From NCBI GenBank assembly GCA_037903475.1, contig JBAJFG010000437.1, positions 775,495 to 839,494 on the forward strand: a DNA stretch of 64,000 nucleotides. Direction: 5' to 3'. Position numbers and translations under genes: made by a program. Below the pieces are notes generated by a model, which was not told where the DNA came from, did not search any database, and saw nothing but the letters and a program-made list of their open reading frames with translations. Source of the DNA: Ancylostoma caninum. Lineage: Eukaryota > Nematoda > Chromadorea > Rhabditida > Ancylostomatidae. The first letter of the stretch is position 1, and every line of letters begins with the position of its first letter. Below, piece by piece: positions 59,006-64,000 of this stretch.

Positions 59006-60112
59006 CTACCGTATCATGCTGATCATGCTGTCGATATTTTCCAGCGTTATTTGAACAACTTCAGAGGCCTGAAATTATCGTAACTTATGGATTCCTCACA
59101 GAGGGTACTCATTGGATCTCACCTTGTGAGTGCCTCCAATATCTCTAGTGTGGGCTCTTTGGTCGACTAACGCCTTCCACAGAGCGTCAGAGATCATGTT
59201 GGCGTGGTGATGGCAGTCGAGGTATCTTGGGAAAGAAATGATTAGGTCGTACCCTCTAGAAATAAGTAAAGGTACGATGTTAGGTAGTAAGTAGTACCTG
59301 AGCATGTCGATGCTGGCTCTTATGAACGCTGTCGGATTGGCGAGATCTTTGCCAGCTAGTGATGTTCCTGTGTTTCGTGTACCCTGCAATAATACGGTTG
59401 GATTGGTATGGTATAGTTACGTAATGGGTAAACTCTGAGGTCCAGCAGCCGCAATATGAAAGCAGGATCCTCACAAGGTCTTGGATGGTAGGAATACGAA
59501 TAAAATAATCCTCACAAAATCGTTCACCGTTTTTCAGATAAGAATTCCCCGGGTGACTTTTCTAGGGACAGGTTCGAAACTTATGAAAAAAGCCCACTGG
59601 TTTGCCTATAGGCTCTACAGTAATTTTTGAAGAAAATCATCTTCAAGTAATTTTTGCATATCATTAGATACCATTGGTTAAAAATTAGTAAGTTATTTTT
59701 TCATTGATTCCGCAATATTATCGTTCTGGTAAGTTGACCTGTGAAGTGCTACTACAGTTTTAATAGAGTCCCCGATGGAGTGGACACGTTCGCACACACC
59801 GCGGCAGCTTTTTGGACAGGTAGAATGGGAAACAGGGGATGTGAAGGAGGACGGTGATTCAGGTGAAATTTGCGGATGCGCAGACAGTCAGAGCGCTACG
59901 TTGTAGGTGTAGCAACGCGTACAAGCACGTTCACATCACCAGAGTCTCCTGTAGTGTGGAAGACGTACCGTTTCAAATACTGCATACTTCTCGCCTATGT
60001 TCATTCCGGATACGAGGCCAGGGCCTCCGACTAAGCCGCATGCAATGTTTGAGATGATATTTCCGTAGAGGTTTGGCATGACCATGACGTCGAATTGTTG
60101 TGGCTTGGATAC
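59006..60112 (-). CDS. NAD-isocitrate dehydrogenase regulatory (beta/gamma-type) subunit, 3' part
   Basis: Last four exons on the minus strand: 59969-60112, 59298-59383, 59123-59225 and 59006-59068, giving 131 residues in consistent phase. Landmarks: [81 protein letters not shown], then GG. This is the C-terminal half of an IDH3-type protein of the mitochondrial matrix. The enzyme oxidises isocitrate to 2-oxoglutarate in the TCA cycle. The HTRDIGG form and overall sequence favour a regulatory beta/gamma subunit over the catalytic alpha subunit, but I cannot separate beta from gamma. The 5' exons were not found in 60113-64000 and probably lie off the right edge. Confidence 0.88.
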
Positions 60113-60286
60113 CTGAAAATGAATAGCTACAATAAGTGACAGCAAATTCACTTTTTTTGGGGAGGGGAGGGGGGGGGGGGAGGTTTGTGTAGAATTACCA
60201 AACAGGTAAAGGTCGAGCAATATTTCTTTCTTTTGCAGTAATCTCTCTCTTCTTGTGAAGTTTTGGACTAGTTAGCTGTAGATTAA

Positions 60287-60748
60287 AAGCAGCAGGAGCT
60301 GAAATCCTCGACTCCAGCTGAGCTGTGGATGATGAAGTACAGACTCGGCACATCATAAATGTGAAACGAACACAGACAATGATGGCTTACCTGCAGAGAA
60401 AATGGAACATTCGTCGCGAACATGCCTGGCCGTGTTCGCGCGGGGACGAGTTTTCCCCGGCGCGAAATCCATTGCTGCGCGTGGTTTTGGCCGAGTCCCG
60501 CCATGAAACCCTGTGAATTGAATGCATCTCGTTCTCCCTTTGCGCCAAACCACGCGCCGCAATGGCTTTCGCGCCGGGGAAAACTCGTCCGCGCGCGAAC
60601 ACGGCCAGGCATGTTCGCGACGAATGTTCCATTTTCTCTGCAGGTAAGCCATCATTGTCTGCGTTCGTTTCACATTTATGATGTGCTGAGTCTGTACTTC
60701 ATCACCCACAGCTCAGCTCGGAGTCGAGGATTTCAGCTCCTGCTGCCT
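60287..60748. mobile_element. 462-bp near-perfect palindromic MITE, TTAA-flanked
   Basis: The two halves are inverted copies almost to the centre (about 60520). Termini are AAGCAGCAGGAGCTGAAATC and AGGCAGCAGGAGCTGAAATC (inverted), with shared inner words GTAAGCCATCATTGTCTG and CGAACATGCCTGGCCGTGTT. TTAA lies on both sides (60283-60286 and 60749-60752), fitting piggyBac-type target choice; plain TA is the alternative. Both-strand open frames here are palindrome translations. Confidence 0.8.
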
Positions 60749-60838
60749 TTAACTTCCCATATGTGGTAAAGAAACGAAACGGGCAATAAGTGATCTGGAG
60801 CCGTATCCGATATACATTACCGATATACCGATATACAT

Positions 60839-61560
60839 ATGAAACCTGTGGGAAACGGCATGTACCCGCTGTTTTCCCTCTCACGGTCAAATATATGTAC
60901 AATACCCGCACTAAGTTTGTTAAAAATGAACATATAGAACACGGATTTGCGTTATTTTCGTTCTAGGGTTATAGCTCATCGTAACAAAGCGATTCACAGA
61001 CCGAACCAGGGGTCAAAAACGGCAATGGGGTGGGCTACTATATTTCATGAAATCAGCCCTAAATTCTGATTTTCAACAACGAAATTCGCCAGTTTTTAAT
61101 CCTGCCGCGGCCTTGCCGCACATGGCGCGCGACATACTTTGATACGCGGCATGATCCGAGCTCTATAAATGACTCTGGAATTTCAATGTTCAAAATCGAA
61201 ATTTAACAGCGGGTACATGCCGTTTCCCACAGGTTTCATACACTCTGCTACCCAATACAACTTATCCATCCACGTGTTTATTTCTTAGCGCCAGTGCATG
61301 GTTCCATGAAATATGCTAGCCCACTCCACTTCTGCATCTGACCCCTGGTTTGGTCTGTGAATCGCTTTGTTACAATGAGTTATCGCCTTGGAACGAAAAG
61401 AACGCAAATCCGCGTTCTGAACGTTCATTTTTAACAAACTTAGTGCGGGTATTGTACATATATTTGACCGTGAGAGGGAAAACAGCGGGTACATGCCGTT
61501 TCCCACAGGTTTCATACACTCTGCTACCCAATACAACTTATCCATCCACGTGTTTATGTC
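60839..61560. repeat. Compound foldback with nested direct repeat
   Basis: 60839-61052 pairs inverted with about 61300-61515 (shared ACAGACCGAACCAGGGGTC against CCCCTGGTTTGGTCTGTGAA). In addition 61206-61285 and 61481-61560 are direct copies starting AACAGCGGGTACATGCCGTT. Confidence 0.75.
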
Positions 61561-62382
61561 TTAGCGCCAGTGCACTGTTCCGGCGAGAGAGAACACGAAG
61601 TGAAGAAGGAGAAGCTCATGAATAGTTATGAAGTGGAGAACAGCTGGGAAAAGAGATATCCCATAATGAAACCAGTGAATTCGCATATCCACGGATATGT
61701 TTTAATTGGATAGCAGGTTCCCTAAAACACACCAACATATCCGCTAGAGCACGTTTATCCGACTGGATAAAATATTAGATTGTCCCAAAATCAACAGCCG
61801 CAACCTAGCAGTGAAAATTTGGAATTTCATAGCTCCATCAATTTAAAAACTAGATAGACAACCTTTGAACAGTTGTGAAGAGCAAGAGCTGCGCTATCTT
61901 AGAACTAGAAGGACTTCCTCGATTGCGTTCTTCCTGGCCAGCGCAGGCGACATTGGGCAACGAGGCAGAACACGGTTTTTGTGCTATCCCAATTTTTATT
62001 TATTTATTTAATTGTCATGTGCACTCAGTGGTGCTAACTCACAATAACAGCAAGATCAAGGGAAAACACCCAACAGCTGGCATAAAATGATGTGAAAAAA
62101 AAACGAATACAGAAGAATTAAAGGAACTGAAAAAAAAACACTAGAAAGCAAAAGTGAAACACAGGCTATCGTGAGCAACGAATCCCGACTGGACCCTAAC
62201 GGCCAATGCCTTAACCTCTTCTGAGCCTCAAAGAATATATTAGTAGATCGCGTGGGGACAGATCCAGAAGACCAACAAGGCCCTGCGTACCAGTTGAGGT
62301 ACTATACCTGGGAGGGTTAGTAAAGCACGGCAAGCCTTGTCATGAAAGTCTTAACATGGGCATGTGGGCATGGACTGTATGG

Positions 62383-62421
62383 CACCCGCCTTACAGGTGT
62401 GGCAAACCTGTAAGGCGGGTG
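62383..62421. repeat. 16-bp hairpin with 7-nt loop
   Basis: CACCCGCCTTACAGGT (62383-62398) and ACCTGTAAGGCGGGTG (62406-62421) are perfect reverse complements. Confidence 0.85.
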
Positions 62422-62619
62422 TAAGCAGACAGAGGCTTAGCGCTGTGCACCAGTTAGGCGTGTTGCGAAATCTTATTTAGCAACTGAGGTTAAATGCCGG
62501 ACCTTGGTATATCTCAACGCGACGACAGGCTGGGAAAAGCTGGAAAAGCTGGAATACCAGATAACGCAAGGTTAAATGATCCAAGTCATTAAAGTGGAAG
62601 TCAGATGAGGCTGAGCCTA

Positions 62620-62880
62620 AATGACGTCATTAATCTCTAGAACTCTTAGGAGATCGAAATTTCTGATGTTTTCCTTAAAGAACGAGACTCTAGACGAGCA
62701 AGAAGAGAGAGGGGGGGGGGGTAGTATATTTAGGAGCTGAGCACCACGGAAGAAGAACGAATCACGCAGGAGCTGGTGACGATATGAAGTGGAACCATGT
62801 AGACTGATATTGAAGCTAGATCTGCGGGAGAACGAGGGCTGGAGAGATCCAAAACCTGGAAGGAACGAAAGATCCAAAAA
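62620..62880 (-). mobile_element. LINE reverse-transcriptase tail remnant
   Basis: The minus-strand frame contains STSYRHQLLRDSFFFRGAQL, then LNILPPPP and RVSFFKENIRNFD. This is the pattern at the C-terminus of non-LTR retrotransposon reverse transcriptases. Upstream domains are not readable, so it is a truncated copy. Confidence 0.5.
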
Positions 62881-64000
62881 CTGGAAATTTTGAACTCTTT
62901 TCCGCTCTAGTAGGACAGAAGCCAGATTCGATGTTAGCTCAGCATGCGGGGTGACATGCAGAACCTGCGACTAGAAGAACACTCCCAGGAGGAAACGAGC
63001 CTTCAACTTTGACCAGGTGACGGTCATGGAACGTCTGAGAAACAAAGGCATAGTTCAAGAGGCCGAATAAGAATTCTGAAACAGTCCATAAAAATGGCAG
63101 CAGCTAGGTTGGGCCTAACTAAATCAGTGTTGGCTCTGTCTTCTTGGCAGCTAAATGTGAAGAAAGAAAACGCGAAGTGGATTTTGAACAATAGCATTGC
63201 CGGTTACTGCACAACTTGTGACACCACTTACTTTTATCCCTCTAATAAACACTGCTGCGAGAATTTCCGGCAAACTGGGCCACCTTCAGTGATACGTGGA
63301 CATTGCCTAATGAAAAGAAGTTTTGCCTTGTTTGTATCGCTGGGGGCAGATCTGGATATATTGAACAAACCTCGACATCCCACAAAGAGGTAACTTTTTC
63401 TGATAGACGAAGTGCTGCTCGAGGTTTTCCAAAGGAGCTAGACTTTTGGGAAACCTCGAGCAGTACTTCATAAGCCAAAGGCAGAATTTACTAAACGCCT
63501 CGCCTGTTAGAATTTGGACCTTTTTGTCAAAATTCGCCAAAAAATGCCTCTTTTTTGTGGGTCGAAGAGAACGTCTACTGACGGGCGGGCAAATCCACGC
63601 AGGTTCACATCCAATCCAGAAAAATTTCTTTGAGTGGGGCGTTGGATCCCTCCTTGGAATATTGTGTTGACGGGATCTTTGCCTAATCCGAAGTCCTTTT
63701 GAACCTGCGGTCAAGACGCCTCTCTCCCAGAAAATTCATATGAGTCAATGTTAGTGAATATCGACCTTTCTCGGTTTGCTGACTCCAGTGATTTAAGTAT
63801 TTTCTTTTTCACGGATTTCACAGGACATCAAAAATTTGCTGGAAATGATGAAATTTCTCGAAAAAAATCTCAAATTTGAGTTCACTTACACACCATCGAC
63901 TATGCACCTCAAAAACAACCTACATGTATTTGTGGGACTACCTAGTATATTGGAAGTGGCTCCTGTTTTTTATTTTGTGATTTACTCCATACATATAGGA

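Larger units (their letters stand above)
61570..64000. other. Right edge: repeats and LINE remnant, no intact gene
   Basis: Probably part of the upstream intron of the isocitrate dehydrogenase gene. Contains a LINE remnant, a 16-bp hairpin at 62383-62421 and a short inverted repeat at 63408-63477 (GTGCTGCTCGAGGTTTTCC against its reverse). No further exon was recognised. Confidence 0.45.

Noticed and set aside
14788..60181. Many G or C homopolymer runs of 9-20 nt (for example 14788, 26889, 36662, 37104, 39797, 60165)
   Set aside because: Possibly real and typical of this genome, but they are also error-prone sites. No function is indicated and none falls in a coding exon.
1..64000. CRISPR arrays, operon-like prokaryotic signals, SL RNA and 5S genes
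   Set aside because: None seen; spaced direct repeats present are microsatellites or transposon relics in a eukaryotic genome.

Overview
The window looks like nuclear DNA of a clade V parasitic nematode of the hookworm/strongylid type. Every recognisable gene is split into short exons of about 50-200 nt with GT-AG introns and TTTCAG-like acceptors. The encoded proteins resemble Caenorhabditis orthologues, introns and intergenic space are swollen with repeats, and many short palindromic elements are flanked by TA. Species is inferred from these traits, not proven. All gene models here are hand-built from splice signals, reading phase and family conservation.

Layout. (1) 1480-9892, minus: the 5' part of a SEC14/CRAL-TRIO lipid-binding protein with introns of 1.6 and 6.4 kb; the rest lies off the left edge. 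(2) 9.9-18.8 kb: no gene recognised; repeats and microsatellites. (3) 18845-30513: an 11.7-kb mobile-looking block. It has perfect 805-bp inverted arms, TA at both ends, a Tc1/mariner-superfamily transposase gene, and broken multi-exon pieces of two host genes: a BIG/AGEF-1 type Arf-GEF and a Toll receptor (tol-1 type). It also holds an unrecognised run of tiny phase-0 exons. (4) 31862-35582, plus: mitochondrial 2-oxoglutarate/malate carrier (misc-1 type), complete in 9 exons. (5) 37221-40343, minus: arginine kinase, complete in 10 exons. (6) 40.4-48.3 kb: gene-poor. (7) 48325-53238, minus: PTCD3/mS39, a pentatricopeptide protein of the mitochondrial ribosome, complete in 18 exons. (8) 53797-57783, plus: a MAGE-domain protein of the SMC5/6 complex (NSMCE3 type), divergent from PTCD3. 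(9) 59006-60112, minus: last four exons of a regulatory subunit of mitochondrial NAD-isocitrate dehydrogenase. (10) 60.1-64 kb: palindromic elements and a LINE remnant, probably in that gene's upstream intron.

Three intact or partial genes (carrier, mS39, isocitrate dehydrogenase) serve mitochondria, and arginine kinase buffers ATP. I see no operon-like spacing and treat the clustering as coincidence.

The main discovery candidate is the 18845-30513 block. It reads as a giant TA-flanked DNA transposon that captured exon-intron pieces of an Arf-GEF gene and an innate-immunity receptor gene; both pieces now carry nonsense or frameshift lesions. Its 805-bp terminal repeats include part of the captured Arf-GEF sequence.
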